Below are positions 47,812 to 56,966 of a stretch of 64,000 nt of DNA, piece after piece. The stretch comes from Streptomyces griseicoloratus. GTDB lineage: Bacteria; Actinomycetota; Actinomycetes; Streptomycetales; Streptomycetaceae. Below the pieces are notes generated by a model. It worked only from the letters and a program-made list of their open reading frames with translations. It was not told where the DNA came from and ran no database searches. Position 1 is the stretch's first letter. Every line of letters begins with the position of its first letter. Position numbers and translations under genes: made by a program. Location of the stretch: the NCBI RefSeq assembly GCF_014534645.1, contig NZ_JACVQF010000189.1, positions 105,376 through 169,375 on the forward strand. The letters are read 5' to 3'.

Positions 47812-49113
47812 ATGGCTGATGCCGCGCTGCGGCTGCAGGGCCTCTTCGAACAGTTGCTGGGAGCACCGTTGCCGGTGCGCATCCGCGCCTGGGACGGTTC
47901 GCAGGCGGGGCCGCCGGGCGCGCCGACCCTCGTCGTACGACACCGCCGGGCCCTGCGCCGCCTGCTGTTCAAGCCGGGCGAACTGGGCCTGGCCCGCGCC
48001 TGGGTGGCCGGTGACCTGGACGTCGAGGGGGACCTCTACTCCGCCCTCGACCTGCTCGCCGGTCTCATCTGGGAGCGCGGGGAGGACGCCCGCACGCTCA
48101 CCGCCGCCCTGCGCGACCCCGAGGTCCGGGCCGCCGTACGCGGCCTGGTGAGGCTGGCCGGTCCGCCGCTGCCGCCCGCCCCGCCCCGCGAGGAGGTCCG
48201 CCGGGTCCGCGGCCATCTGCACACCAGGCGCAGCGACCGGCGGGCCATCAGCCACCACTACGACGTCGGCAACGACTTCTACGAGCTGGTCCTCGGCCCC
48301 TCCATGGTCTACTCCTGCGCCTACTGGACGGCTCCCGAGTCCGAGGGCGGCACCCTGGAGGACGCCCAGCGCGACAAGCTCGAACTCGTCAGCCGCAAGC
48401 TCGGCCTGAGGCCCGGTCAGCGCCTGCTCGACGTCGGCTGCGGCTGGGGCTCCATGGCGATCCACGCGGCCCGCGAGCACGGCGTGAGCGTCGTCGGCGT
48501 CACGCTCTCCCAGGAGCAGGCCGCCTACGCCCGCAAGCGCGTCGCCGACGAGGGGCTGACGGACCGGGTGGAGATCCGCGTCCAGGACTACCGGGACGTC
48601 GCCGACGGGCCGTACGACGCCATCTCCTCCATCGGCATGGCCGAACACGTCGGCGCCGAACGGTACCTGGAGTACGCCGGCGACCTCTACCGCCTCCTCA
48701 AGCCCGGCGGGCGGCTCCTCAACCACCAGATCGCCCGCCGCCCCCAGCAGGACGAGTCCGCCTACAGCGTGGACGAGTTCATCGACGCCTACGTCTTCCC
48801 CGACGGCGAGCTGGCGCCCATCGGCACCACCGTCACCCAGCTGGAGCGCGCCGGGTTCGAGGTGCGCGACGTGGAGTCGATCCGCGAGCACTACGCGCTC
48901 ACCCTGCGCCGCTGGGTCGCCAACCTGGAGGCCGGCTGGGACCGTGCCGTGCAGCTCACCGGCCCCGGCCGCGCCCGTGTCTGGCGCCTGTACATGGCGG
49001 CCTCCGCGCTCTCCTTCGAACGCAACCGCATCGGCGTCAACCAGGTCCTCGCCGTGAAGACCCCCGACCGGGGCGACTCGGGCATGCCGCTGCGTGCCCG
49101 CACCTGGAACTGA
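47812..49113 (+). CDS. Cyclopropane-fatty-acyl-phospholipid synthase-like methyltransferase
   Basis: 433 residues. S-adenosylmethionine-dependent modification of unsaturated acyl chains in membrane lipids (cyclopropane or methyl branch). Seen: N-terminal lipid-binding part (LFKPGELGLARAWVAGDLDVEGDLY), ISHHYDVGNDFYELVLG, SAM motif LLDVGCGWGSMAIHAA, GVTLSQEQAAYA, SSIGMAEHVG, and REHYALTLRRWVANLE near the end, all characteristic of the Cfa/CmaA family. GGAGG precedes ATG 47812. Follows ndh after a terminator, so it has its own promoter. Confidence 0.92.
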   Translation: MADAALRLQGLFEQLLGAPLPVRIRAWDGSQAGPPGAPTLVVRHRRALRRLLFKPGELGLARAWVAGDLDVEGDLYSALDLLAGLIWERGEDARTLTAALRDPEVRAAVRGLVRLAGPPLPPAPPREEVRRVRGHLHTRRSDRRAISHHYDVGNDFYELVLGPSMVYSCAYWTAPESEGGTLEDAQRDKLELVSRKLGLRPGQRLLDVGCGWGSMAIHAAREHGVSVVGVTLSQEQAAYARKRVADEGLTDRVEIRVQDYRDVADGPYDAISSIGMAEHVGAERYLEYAGDLYRLLKPGGRLLNHQIARRPQQDESAYSVDEFIDAYVFPDGELAPIGTTVTQLERAGFEVRDVESIREHYALTLRRWVANLEAGWDRAVQLTGPGRARVWRLYMAASALSFERNRIGVNQVLAVKTPDRGDSGMPLRARTWN

Positions 49114-49129
49114 CCGCGGTCCGTACGCG

Positions 49130-49165
49130 CAAGGGCCCCGCTCCCTCACGGGAACGGGGCCCTTG
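49130..49165. terminator. Bidirectional terminator
   Basis: 11-bp perfect stem CAAGGGCCCCG / CGGGGCCCTTG, 14-nt loop, between the convergent methyltransferase and ABC permease genes. Confidence 0.85.
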
Positions 49166-49181
49166 CCTGCCGTCCGTCCGG

Positions 49182-51710
49182 CTACTCCGTCTTGATCGCC
49201 TGGAGCATGTTCAGGCGCCCCGCCCGGCGGGCCGGCCACAGCGCCGCCAGGACGCCCACCACGGCGGCCAGCAGCAGGAACACGGCCATCCGGCCCCAGG
49301 GCAGGACCAGTTCGTACGTCGCCATCGTCGAGCCCAGCAGCTGCCCGGCCGCCCAGCCGAAGAACACGCCCAGCCCGACGCCGAGTACGCCGCCGAAGAG
49401 GGAGATCACCAGGGACTCCAGGCGGACCATCCGCTTGATGCCCCGGCGGTCCAGACCGATCGCCCGCAGCATGCCGATCTCCTGCGAACGCTCGAAGACC
49501 GACATCGCCAGGGTGTTGATGACCCCGAGGACCGCCACGATGACCGCCATGGCCAGCAGGCCGTAGAGCATGTTCAGCACCAGCGTGAACATCTGGGCGA
49601 TCTCCTGGGAGATGTCCTTCTTGTCCTGGACCTTGATCGCGGGGTTGGAGCCGAGGGCCTTCTCCAGGCCGTCCTTCGCCGACGCCGAGGCCCCGTCGGA
49701 GGTCTTCACCATCACCTGCATGTCGACCGGGTCCGACTGGTGCGGGGCGAGCGCGGCGGTGTCGAGCATGATGCCGCGGATCATGTCGTTGCCCTCGTAG
49801 ACCCCGGCGACGGTCAGCCGCTGCTTCTCGCCGTCCTCGTAGGCGACGGTGAAGTCCGAGCCGGCCTTCCAGCCGTGCTCCTTCGCGGTGTCGCCGTCCA
49901 CGACGACCTTCGTGCCGCCGACCTCGAAGGCGCCCTGCTCGACCCTGAGGTCGGTCAGCTCACCGATCGTGGAGCCGGTCACACCGGTGAGGTACTCCGT
50001 CTCGCCGTCGATGCGCGAGGCCGCGTTGCGCAGCGGGCTGGTGGCGGTGACGCCGTCGGCCCGGCGCAGCTTCTCGGCGACGTCCGGCGAGAGCGGGTTG
50101 CCGTTCGCCATGGAGACCACGTAGTCGGCCTCGATCGCCGCCGACGCCATCTTGTCGATGGACTTCTGCAGGCTGCCCGCCATCACCGTCATGCCGGTGA
50201 TCAGGGTGAGGCCGATCATCAGCGCCGAGGCGGTCGCGGCCGTGCGGCGCGGGTTGCGCACGGAGTTCTGCCGGGCCAGCTTGCCCGAGACGCCGAACAG
50301 GCGCAGCACCGGTGCCGCGGCGGCGATCAGCGGGCGGGACAGCAGCGGCGTCAGGATGAACACGCCGACGATCAGCAGCACCGCGCCGAGCCCCATCGGG
50401 GCCTGCCCGTCCGAGCCGCTCATCGTGGTCGCCGCGAGGACCACCGCGATGCCGGCGGCCGAGAACAGGGCGCCGAGCGTGTTGCGCAGCACCAGCGACT
50501 TGGTCGTGGCCTTGGCGTGCAGGCTGCTCATCGCCGCCACCGGCGGGATCTTCGCCGCCCGGCGGCCGGGCAGCCACGCCGCCAGCATGGTGACCAGCAC
50601 GCCGACCGCGAGGGCCGTGACGATGGTGCCCGGGCTGATGACCAGCGGCCCGTCGGGCACGGTCGCGTCCAGGGCGCCCATCAGGGAGCGCAGCCCGGCG
50701 CCGATGCCGATGCCCGCGAGCAGGCCGACGACGGCGGCGACCGCGCCGACCACGAACGCCTCGATCAGCACCGACCGGGTGACCTGGCGGCGGGAGGCGC
50801 CGACCGCGCGCAGCAGCGCCAGCTCCTTGGTGCGCTGGGCGACCAGCATCGTGAAGGTGTTGGCGATGATGAACGTGCCGACGAACAGCGCGATGCCGGC
50901 GAAGACCAGCAGGCCCTGCTTCATGCCGCTCATCGACGAGGCGATCATCTCCGCCTGGTCGTCGGCGAGCTTCTGGCCGGTGGTGGTCTCGGTGACGCCC
51001 TTCGGCAGCGCCTCGTCCAGCTGGGCCTTGAGCGCGGCCTGCGTGACGCCCGCCTTCGCCTGGACGTCGATCTCGTCGTACGTGCCCGGCTTGCCGAACA
51101 GCTTCTGCGCGGTCGCCGTGTCGAACAGGGCGAGGCTGCCGCCGGCGGCGACGGTGCCGTCGTCGGTGGTGAAGACGCCGGTGACCGTCGGCTTCAGGAC
51201 GGGGCCGTCGACCGACATCCGCACGGTGTCGCCGACCTCGTAGCCGGCGCGCTCGGCGGTCCTGGAGTCGATGAGGATCTCGCCCTCGCCCTTCGGGGCG
51301 CGCCCCTCCACCAGCGGGTACCGGGGGTCCTTGGTGCCCCAGTAGTTGCCGCCCCGCGTGCTGAAGCCGTCGCCGATCAGCTTGCCGTCCTGGTCGGCGA
51401 TGGCGGTGAAGCCGCCGACGACACCGATCGCGGAGGCCGCGCCGGGGACCTCGGCGCTGCGGTCGAGGACGGCCTTCGTCAGCTCGGGCTCCTTGCCGAC
51501 CCTGTCGCCCTCGGCGTCCTGGTACTTGGCCTGCACGGCGACGTCGACGTGGTCGAAGCCCTTGGCCGAGCTCTTCTGCAGGGCGTCGGAGATGGTGTTG
51601 GTGAAGACCAGGGTGCCCGACACGAACGCCACGCCGAGCATCACGGCGAGCACGGTCATCAACAGCCTGGCCTTGTGCGCGAGTACGTTGCGCAAGGCGG
51701 TACGGAACAT
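49182..51710 (-). CDS. ABC transporter permease, two FtsX domains (second system)
   Basis: 842 residues. Same layout as the permease at 21644: N-terminal helix (VLAHKARLLMTVLAVMLGVAF), periplasmic domain, FtsX domain 1 (VAQRTKELALLRAVGASRRQV), two middle helices, second periplasmic domain, FtsX domain 2 (VFERSQEIGMLRAIGLDRRGI). The final residues MLQAIKTE match the paralogue's VLNAIATE. Starts at ATG 51710, 43 bp after the ATPase gene stop, so the operon is ATPase then permease. Substrate unknown. Confidence 0.92.
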   Translation of the reverse strand: MFRTALRNVLAHKARLLMTVLAVMLGVAFVSGTLVFTNTISDALQKSSAKGFDHVDVAVQAKYQDAEGDRVGKEPELTKAVLDRSAEVPGAASAIGVVGGFTAIADQDGKLIGDGFSTRGGNYWGTKDPRYPLVEGRAPKGEGEILIDSRTAERAGYEVGDTVRMSVDGPVLKPTVTGVFTTDDGTVAAGGSLALFDTATAQKLFGKPGTYDEIDVQAKAGVTQAALKAQLDEALPKGVTETTTGQKLADDQAEMIASSMSGMKQGLLVFAGIALFVGTFIIANTFTMLVAQRTKELALLRAVGASRRQVTRSVLIEAFVVGAVAAVVGLLAGIGIGAGLRSLMGALDATVPDGPLVISPGTIVTALAVGVLVTMLAAWLPGRRAAKIPPVAAMSSLHAKATTKSLVLRNTLGALFSAAGIAVVLAATTMSGSDGQAPMGLGAVLLIVGVFILTPLLSRPLIAAAAPVLRLFGVSGKLARQNSVRNPRRTAATASALMIGLTLITGMTVMAGSLQKSIDKMASAAIEADYVVSMANGNPLSPDVAEKLRRADGVTATSPLRNAASRIDGETEYLTGVTGSTIGELTDLRVEQGAFEVGGTKVVVDGDTAKEHGWKAGSDFTVAYEDGEKQRLTVAGVYEGNDMIRGIMLDTAALAPHQSDPVDMQVMVKTSDGASASAKDGLEKALGSNPAIKVQDKKDISQEIAQMFTLVLNMLYGLLAMAVIVAVLGVINTLAMSVFERSQEIGMLRAIGLDRRGIKRMVRLESLVISLFGGVLGVGLGVFFGWAAGQLLGSTMATYELVLPWGRMAVFLLLAAVVGVLAALWPARRAGRLNMLQAIKTE

Positions 51711-51753
51711 GGGTCTTCTCTGTCCGGAGGTACGTGCGTGAGGTGAGGGGACG

Positions 51754-52524
51754 TCAGCTCGTGCGGCCCTTGGCGTCGAACCGCTTCATGCGGTCCAGCA
51801 CCGAGTCGGCCGTCGGCCCGTACAGCTCGTCGACGATCCGTCCGTCGGCCAGGAAGACGACCCGGTCCGCGTAGGCCGCGGCCACCGGGTCGTGGGTCAC
51901 CATCACCACCGTCTGCCCCAGCTCCCGCACCGAGTTGCGCAGGAAGCCCAGCACCTCGGCGCCCGAACGGGAGTCGAGGTTGCCGGTCGGCTCGTCACCG
52001 AAGATGATCTCCGGCCGGGAGGCCAGCGCCCGGGCCACGGCGACGCGCTGCTGCTGGCCGCCGGACAGCTGGGAGGGGCGGTGCCCGAGCCGTCCGGACA
52101 GGCCCACCATCTGGATCACGGAGTCCAGCCACTGCTTGTCCGGCTTGCGGCCCGCGATGTCCATCGGCAGCGTGATGTTCTCCAGGGCCGTCAGGGTCGG
52201 CAGCAGGTTGAACGCCTGGAAGATGAAGCCGATCTTGTCCCGGCGCAGCTTGGTCAGCTGCTTGTCCTTCAGGGAGCCCAGCTCGGTGTCGCCGATGCGC
52301 ACCGAACCGGAGGAGAAGGTGTCCAGGCCGGCCACGCAGTGCATCAGCGTGGACTTGCCGGAGCCGGAGGGGCCCATGATCGCGGTGAACTCGGCCCTCG
52401 GGAAGTCGACGGAGACCCGGTCCAGGGCGACCACCTGGGTCTCGCCCTGGCCGTAGATCTTCGAAAGCTCCGTGGCGCGTGCGGCCACGGCGGTGGACCG
52501 GTCGGCGATGGGTGCGGTGGTCAC
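51754..52524 (-). CDS. ABC transporter ATP-binding protein (MacB/LolD type, second system)
   Basis: 256 residues. Seen: Walker A GPSGSGKST, FIFQAFNLLPTLTALEN, signature LSGGQQQR, Walker B IIFGDEPTGNLD, H-loop VMVTHD and the C-terminal TADSVLDRMKRFDAKGRTS that is almost identical to the other ATPase. Start: GTG 52524 with AGGAG 10 nt upstream; an ATG at 52575 is in frame but lacks a site. Partner of the permease at 49182. Confidence 0.92.
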   Translation of the reverse strand: MTTAPIADRSTAVAARATELSKIYGQGETQVVALDRVSVDFPRAEFTAIMGPSGSGKSTLMHCVAGLDTFSSGSVRIGDTELGSLKDKQLTKLRRDKIGFIFQAFNLLPTLTALENITLPMDIAGRKPDKQWLDSVIQMVGLSGRLGHRPSQLSGGQQQRVAVARALASRPEIIFGDEPTGNLDSRSGAEVLGFLRNSVRELGQTVVMVTHDPVAAAYADRVVFLADGRIVDELYGPTADSVLDRMKRFDAKGRTS

Positions 52525-52932
52525 GGGAAAGGCGCTCCTGTCGGGACGGCGGTGTGTTCGGCGGACGTCATCCATCGTCCCGGCGCCGGAGCGCCGTGTA
52601 GTCAGCCGCTGTTCCGGTTCCGGGGGGCGACTTCGGTCGGACGGAGCGGCCTCGTGTCATACCTGGGGAGGACGGGCGACCCTGAGCCGCGGCGTCGTCG
52701 TGGACGTACCGCGAGAACAGGTGGAGCGACCTTGTCGAGACGGTGAAATTCCGTCATTCCGCATGCGCGGCCCACCGCCGCACGCAAGGCTATTGGCAAG
52801 TGCGGATGGCCCGTTCGCGTGGCTGATGCACCCTCAGACATCAATAAAATAAGACAACATCGGTTCGCCCTCCCGCTGTTCGCAGGACGCGTCCCGATAG
52901 GCTCGGGACACTCGACGCGGAGCCCATGGCCT
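52525..52932. other. Divergent intergenic region between the ABC operon and bldA
   Basis: 408 bp with no supported gene. Contains an unusually A/T-rich stretch ATCAATAAAATAAGACAACA (52840-52859) about 80 bp before the tRNA, probably part of the tRNA promoter region, and TAGGCT (52898-52903), a possible -10 for tRNA-Leu. No palindromic operator stands out. Confidence 0.5.
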
Positions 52933-53015
52933 GCCCGGATGGTGGAATGCAGACACGGCGAGCTTAAACCTCGCTGCCCCTCGCGGGCGTACCGGTTCAA
53001 GTCCGGTTCCGGGCA
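52933..53015 (+). tRNA. bldA: tRNA-Leu (anticodon TAA), the bldA tRNA
   Basis: Class II cloverleaf: acceptor GCCCGGA/TCCGGGC, discriminator A, anticodon stem GCGAG/CTCGC with loop CTTAAAC (anticodon TAA), long variable arm (TGCCCCTCGCGGGCGTA) and T-arm ACCGG-TTCAAGT-CCGGT. 83 nt, CCA not encoded. It reads the rare leucine codon UUA; in Streptomyces this tRNA is bldA, the switch that allows translation of TTA-containing developmental and antibiotic genes. The identity is from the anticodon and knowledge of the genus. Confidence 0.96.
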
Positions 53016-53189
53016 CTTCCGACGCCTTTGTCCCCGTATCCCTTCCTTCCAGGACTTCACCGCAGACCGTTGACAGCGGCGCGCGGCGGTCGGAAACTCA
53101 CGTCAGCAGATGGTGAAGGAAATTTCACCACGCGAACAATGCGCGGAACAGCGCTCAGCGGCAACGACGCCAATCGAAGGGAACGACCG

Positions 53190-54365
53190 ATGCGCACCAC
53201 CGTCGGCATCATCGGGGCCGGCCCCGCCGGACTCCTCCTCGCCCGGCTGCTCCACAACGCCGGGATCGACTCGGTCGTCCTGGAGAGCCGGGACCGCGCC
53301 TACGTCGAGCGGCGGCAGCGCGCCGGGATCCTGGAGCAGGGCACCGTCGACGTGCTGCGCGCGGCCGGGGCCGGGGAGCGGATGGACCGTGAGGGACTGC
53401 GGCACGACGGGATCGAGCTGCGCTTCGACCGGCGGCGCCACCGCGTCGACTTCCCCGCGCTCACCGGCGGCAAGTCCGTGATGGTCTACGCCCAGACCGA
53501 GGTCTGCAAGGACCTCATCGCCCTCCAGCTCAAGGAGGGCGGCCCGCTCTTGTTCGAGGCGGAGGCGCTGGCCGTCGAGGGCGCCGGCACCGACCATCCG
53601 CGCGTCCGCTTCCGGCACGAGGGCACCGAGGACGTCCTGGAGTGCGACTACGTCGTCGGCTGCGACGGCTTCTGGGGCGTGGCCCGCAGGGCGGTCCCGG
53701 CCGAGCTGAGCCGCACGTTCGAACGGACGTACCCCTTCGGCTGGCTCGGCATCCTCGCCGACGTCGCCCCCTCGCACGACGAGCTGGTCTACGCCCGCCA
53801 CGACCGCGGCTTCGCCCTGCTGTCCATGCGCTCCCCGTCCGTCTCCCGCCTCTACCTCCAGGTCCCCGCCGGCACGGACGCCGACTCCTGGAGCGACGAG
53901 GAGATCTGGGACGAGCTGGAGCGCCGCTTCGAGACGGCCGACGACTGGACGCTCCGGCGCGGCCCGATCACCCAGAAGTCGGTCACGCCGATGCGCTCCT
54001 ACGTCCACGAGCCCATGCGGTACGGCCGCCTCTTCCTGGCCGGCGACGCCGCGCACATCGTGCCGCCCACCGGCGCCAAGGGCCTGAACCTCGCCGTCGG
54101 TGACGTCGTCACCCTCGCGCGGGCGCTCACGCACCGCCGGGAGACCGGCTCCGACGCCCTGCTCGACGCCTACTCCGCCACCTGTCTGCGCCGCGTCTGG
54201 CAGGCCGAGCGGTTCTCCTACGACATGACGACCATGCTGCACCGCGCCCCCGACGCCACCCCCTTCGACGACCGCGTCCAGCTGGCCCGCCTGGACCGGA
54301 TCGCCTCCTCCCGCGCCGCCGAGACCGACCTCGCCGAGGGCTACACGGGCTTCCCGCTCGGGTGA
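53190..54365 (+). CDS. pobA: 4-Hydroxybenzoate 3-monooxygenase
   Basis: FAD-dependent hydroxylase converting 4-hydroxybenzoate to protocatechuate for the beta-ketoadipate pathway. 391 residues. Seen: FAD GxGxxG motif IGAGPAGLLLARLLHNAG, VERRQRAGILEQGTVD (pobA-typical), DG motif YVVGCDGFWG, and GDAAHIVPPTGAKGLNLA. GAAGGGA precedes ATG 53190. No neighbouring pca genes or PobR activator were seen here, so aromatic ring-cleavage genes must be elsewhere. Confidence 0.92.
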   Translation: MRTTVGIIGAGPAGLLLARLLHNAGIDSVVLESRDRAYVERRQRAGILEQGTVDVLRAAGAGERMDREGLRHDGIELRFDRRRHRVDFPALTGGKSVMVYAQTEVCKDLIALQLKEGGPLLFEAEALAVEGAGTDHPRVRFRHEGTEDVLECDYVVGCDGFWGVARRAVPAELSRTFERTYPFGWLGILADVAPSHDELVYARHDRGFALLSMRSPSVSRLYLQVPAGTDADSWSDEEIWDELERRFETADDWTLRRGPITQKSVTPMRSYVHEPMRYGRLFLAGDAAHIVPPTGAKGLNLAVGDVVTLARALTHRRETGSDALLDAYSATCLRRVWQAERFSYDMTTMLHRAPDATPFDDRVQLARLDRIASSRAAETDLAEGYTGFPLG

Positions 54366-54517
54366 ACACCGTGCCCGCCAGTGAGGGGAATCACGGGGCC
54401 GCGTAGCGTGTTGCAGAGCACTGCCAGGGAAAGATCCTCCCCAAGCAGTAGGGTCAATCCTTTGCCGTTCTATTACTCTTGAGCCAAGGCTGCGCAGTGT
54501 GGCCATGGAGGAGTGAA

Positions 54518-55444
54518 ATGAGGAGCAGAAACCCGGTCTTCTCGCGACGGGGGTTCAGCCGCGACAACGGCTACGCGGGCTTCAACGCCGCGCCGCAGGC
54601 CGGGGGTCCCGCCGTCGCCACCCAGGGCAATCCGTACGCGCAGGGCAACCCGTACGCCCAGCCGGCCGGTAACCCGTACGCGCAGAACCCGTACGCGCAG
54701 AATCCGTACGCCCAGCAGGACCTGCAGCACGGCGCGCCGCCGCAGGCGCCGGCCACCGCCGGACGGATGACGATGGACGACGTCGTCATGCGGACGGCGA
54801 GCACGCTCGGCGTGCTCGTGGTCACGGCCGCGCTCGCCTGGGCCCTGCTGCCCGTCGACGACGCCAACATCAACCGCTCCTACGGCATCGGCATCGGTGC
54901 CGCGCTGATCGGCATGGTCCTGGCGTTCGTCCAGTCCTTCAAGCGCAAGGCCTCGCCGGCGCTGATCCTGCTCTACGCGGCGTTCGAGGGCGTCTTCCTC
55001 GGCGTCGTCTCCAGCGTCGTCGACAACCGCATCGCGGACGGCGCGGCCATGCAGGCCGTGATCGGCACGATGGCGGTCTTCGCCGGTGTGCTGATCGCCT
55101 ACAAGGCGGGCTGGATCCGCGTCAACCGCCGCTTCTACGGCTTCGTGATGGCGGCGGCGCTCGGCTTCGTGTTCCTGATGGCGGTGAACCTGCTGTTCGC
55201 CGTCTTCGGCGGCGGTGACGGCCTCGGCTTCCGCAGCGGCGCCCTCGGTGTCGTCTTCGGCATCGTCGGCATCATCCTCGGCGCCTGCTTCCTCGCCCTG
55301 GACTTCAAGCAGGTCGAGGACGGCCTCGCCTACGGCGCCCCGCGCGAGGAGGCCTGGCTCGCCGCCTTCGGCCTCACGCTGACCCTGGTGTGGATCTACC
55401 TGGAGTTCCTGCGACTCATCTCGATCCTCAACAGCAACGACTAG
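54518..55444 (+). CDS. Bax inhibitor-1/YccA-like membrane protein
   Basis: 308 residues. N-terminal soluble tail with a pentapeptide repeat NPYAQ (five copies within residues 40-75), then seven hydrophobic helices from about residue 95, ending LEFLRLISILNSND, as in the BI-1/YccA (TMBIM) family. Seen: tail repeats and the 7-TM pattern with GAPREEAWLAAFGLTLTLVW near the end. Role in bacteria is unclear; family members are proposed calcium-leak or protease-modulating proteins. GGAGGAG precedes ATG 54518. Single gene, own terminator. Confidence 0.85.
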   Translation: MRSRNPVFSRRGFSRDNGYAGFNAAPQAGGPAVATQGNPYAQGNPYAQPAGNPYAQNPYAQNPYAQQDLQHGAPPQAPATAGRMTMDDVVMRTASTLGVLVVTAALAWALLPVDDANINRSYGIGIGAALIGMVLAFVQSFKRKASPALILLYAAFEGVFLGVVSSVVDNRIADGAAMQAVIGTMAVFAGVLIAYKAGWIRVNRRFYGFVMAAALGFVFLMAVNLLFAVFGGGDGLGFRSGALGVVFGIVGIILGACFLALDFKQVEDGLAYGAPREEAWLAAFGLTLTLVWIYLEFLRLISILNSND

Positions 55445-55470
55445 GACGCCGTACCCCGACACGGGTGACC

Positions 55471-55503
55471 GAAGGGCCCCGGGCTGCACGCCCGGGGCCC
55501 TTC
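55471..55503 (+). terminator. Terminator after the BI-1-like gene
   Basis: 13-bp perfect stem GAAGGGCCCCGGG / CCCGGGGCCCTTC, 7-nt loop. Confidence 0.85.
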
Positions 55504-55526
55504 GTCGTCGTAGCGGCAGTGCACGC

Positions 55527-55757
55527 CTAGAGCAGCTTGCGTGCGGCCCTCCTCAGGTCGTACTCGTGGACGATCGCCTTCGCGTGGCCGTAGGCGAGGT
55601 CGTATTCGTGGCGGAGCCAGCTGACCTTCTCCTCGAAGCGGAAGAGGGCGGGGCCGTCCTCGACGGTGCGCAACCAGTCGGAGATCTCACGACCGGTGCA
55701 GTGGGGGATGCGGGCGAGCAGGTTGCGATGGGTCTCCTCGGAGAAGACTTGGGACAT
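55527..55757 (-). CDS. Small DUF4287-like protein
   Basis: 76 residues, soluble. Pattern MSQVFSEETHRNLLARIPHCTGREISDWL, KVSWLRHEYDLAYGHAKAIVHEYDLRRAARKLL fits DUF4287, a short domain common in actinobacteria with no known function. ATG 55757 has GGAGG at 5 nt; an upstream in-frame start would add six residues. Ends 23 bp from the BI-1-like gene terminator, convergent with it. Confidence 0.75.
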   Translation of the reverse strand: MSQVFSEETHRNLLARIPHCTGREISDWLRTVEDGPALFRFEEKVSWLRHEYDLAYGHAKAIVHEYDLRRAARKLL

Positions 55758-55859
55758 CGGCGCCTCCGTACGCAAAGGGTGTAAGCCGGTCCTTCACGTC
55801 ACCGTGCCTGAGCGTTCGCCCGTTGGCAACAGTCCCGGAGCGGCGCGTACGCTCGCGCC

Positions 55860-56171
55860 GTGGTTGATACGACGCCTCTGATCCGTGCCGTGGACGACTT
55901 CGCCGACCGGTTGAGGGCCGCTCCGCAGAGCCGGCTGCAACGCGGGGCCGCCGCCGAGGCACTGGAACTGGCCAGGGAGCTGGCTCGCCGCGCCCAGCTG
56001 GCGGAGGATCCGGACGCGGAGCCCCGCCGGATGCCGGACGCCGGGATGTTCGCGGCGGCGGACCAGATCACCGTCGCCGTGCACGACCTGGCCGTCGTCC
56101 TCACGGACGACGGCCAGGTCGAGGAAGCGGTGGCGCTGGTGGAGGAGGCGCGCAAGCGGGCCGGGGTGTGA
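55860..56171 (+). CDS. Small helical protein of unknown function
   Basis: 103 residues, all alpha by composition, Ala/Arg/Glu-rich: LIRAVDDFADRLRAAPQSRLQRGAAAEALELA and DQITVAVHDLAVVLTDDGQVEEAVALVEEARKRAG. GTG 55860 has no upstream ribosome site; TACGCT at 55849-55854 would put a transcription start at the GTG, so a leaderless mRNA is likely. No recognised family. Confidence 0.6.
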   Translation: MVDTTPLIRAVDDFADRLRAAPQSRLQRGAAAEALELARELARRAQLAEDPDAEPRRMPDAGMFAAADQITVAVHDLAVVLTDDGQVEEAVALVEEARKRAGV

Positions 56172-56186
56172 CGCCGGGCCGGGGCG

Positions 56187-56966
56187 CTACGCGGAGGCGA
56201 TGACCCGGTCCGCCAGGATGTACACGCTCTCCTCGCCGCAGGAGAAGGTCAGCGTGTAGGCGCCGGAGATCCCGGAGCCGCCCAGCAGGTACGGCGTCTC
56301 GCCCGCGTGCAGGGCGGCGGCCAGGCGCTCCGCGGTCTCGCGGTGGCCCGGGGTCATGCACAGGGTCGTGCCGTCGGCGAAGACGTACACGTCGAGCGTG
56401 CCCAGCGGGCCGGGGCGGACGTCCGCGAGCGGGACCCGGCCGGCGGCCAGTTCCTCCAGGGCGGCGATGGTGCGCTCGTGGTCGTTCCCGGCCGGGGACG
56501 GGTTCGGTACGAAGTCCGGGTGCGAGGGGTGGCGGCGGCGCGCCGCGGCCAGCTCGGCCGACTCGGCCGGCTCCTCGGTGTCGGCGCCCGGCTCGGTCAC
56601 CGGCTCCAGGCCCGCGAAATCGGCCTGGCGGGGCAGGAACAGCTCACTGTCGGCCAGACCCAGCAGCAGCGGCGCGTCCGAGGCGTCGCGGGCCTCCTGC
56701 GCGGCCCAGAACGCCCGGGCCTCGGCGAGCTCCCGCTCCCGCTCCTCCGCCAGCGCCTCGGCGACGGCGGCGCGTATCTCGTCGGCGTCGGCGGTGGTGC
56801 GCGCGGCCGGGACGCGGCCCCGCGCGGCGGCGGCACGGCTCTCGGCCAGCTCGGTGCGCAGTGCGGTCACCTGGCGGCGCAGCACCATGACGCTGCGCAG
56901 GACGGCGACGCCCACGGCGCCGGTGGCTGCCGTGGTGAGCAGCAGGGCGATCGGCATGGCGCTCAC
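56187..56966 (-). CDS. Membrane-anchored protein of unknown function
   Basis: 259 residues. One N-terminal transmembrane helix (residues 4-26), a coiled coil rich in Ala/Glu/Arg (about 30-90), a Glu/Ala/Pro linker, then a C-terminal globular part (about 150-259) with TLDVYVFADGTTLCMTPGHRETAERL, GGSGISGAYTLTFSCGEESVYILADRVIAS. Two Cys residues in the last part. Cytosolic globular region is predicted from the positive-inside pattern near RRQVTALR. Convergent with the 103-aa gene, 15 bp apart. Start GTG 56966 with GGGAG upstream. Confidence 0.65.
   Translation of the reverse strand: MSAMPIALLLTTAATGAVGVAVLRSVMVLRRQVTALRTELAESRAAAARGRVPAARTTADADEIRAAVAEALAEERERELAEARAFWAAQEARDASDAPLLLGLADSELFLPRQADFAGLEPVTEPGADTEEPAESAELAAARRRHPSHPDFVPNPSPAGNDHERTIAALEELAAGRVPLADVRPGPLGTLDVYVFADGTTLCMTPGHRETAERLAAALHAGETPYLLGGSGISGAYTLTFSCGEESVYILADRVIASA

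Noticed and set aside
52933-53015. Genomic island at the tRNA-Leu gene
   Set aside because: No integrase or repeat of the tRNA 3' end nearby; flanks are ordinary chromosomal genes.
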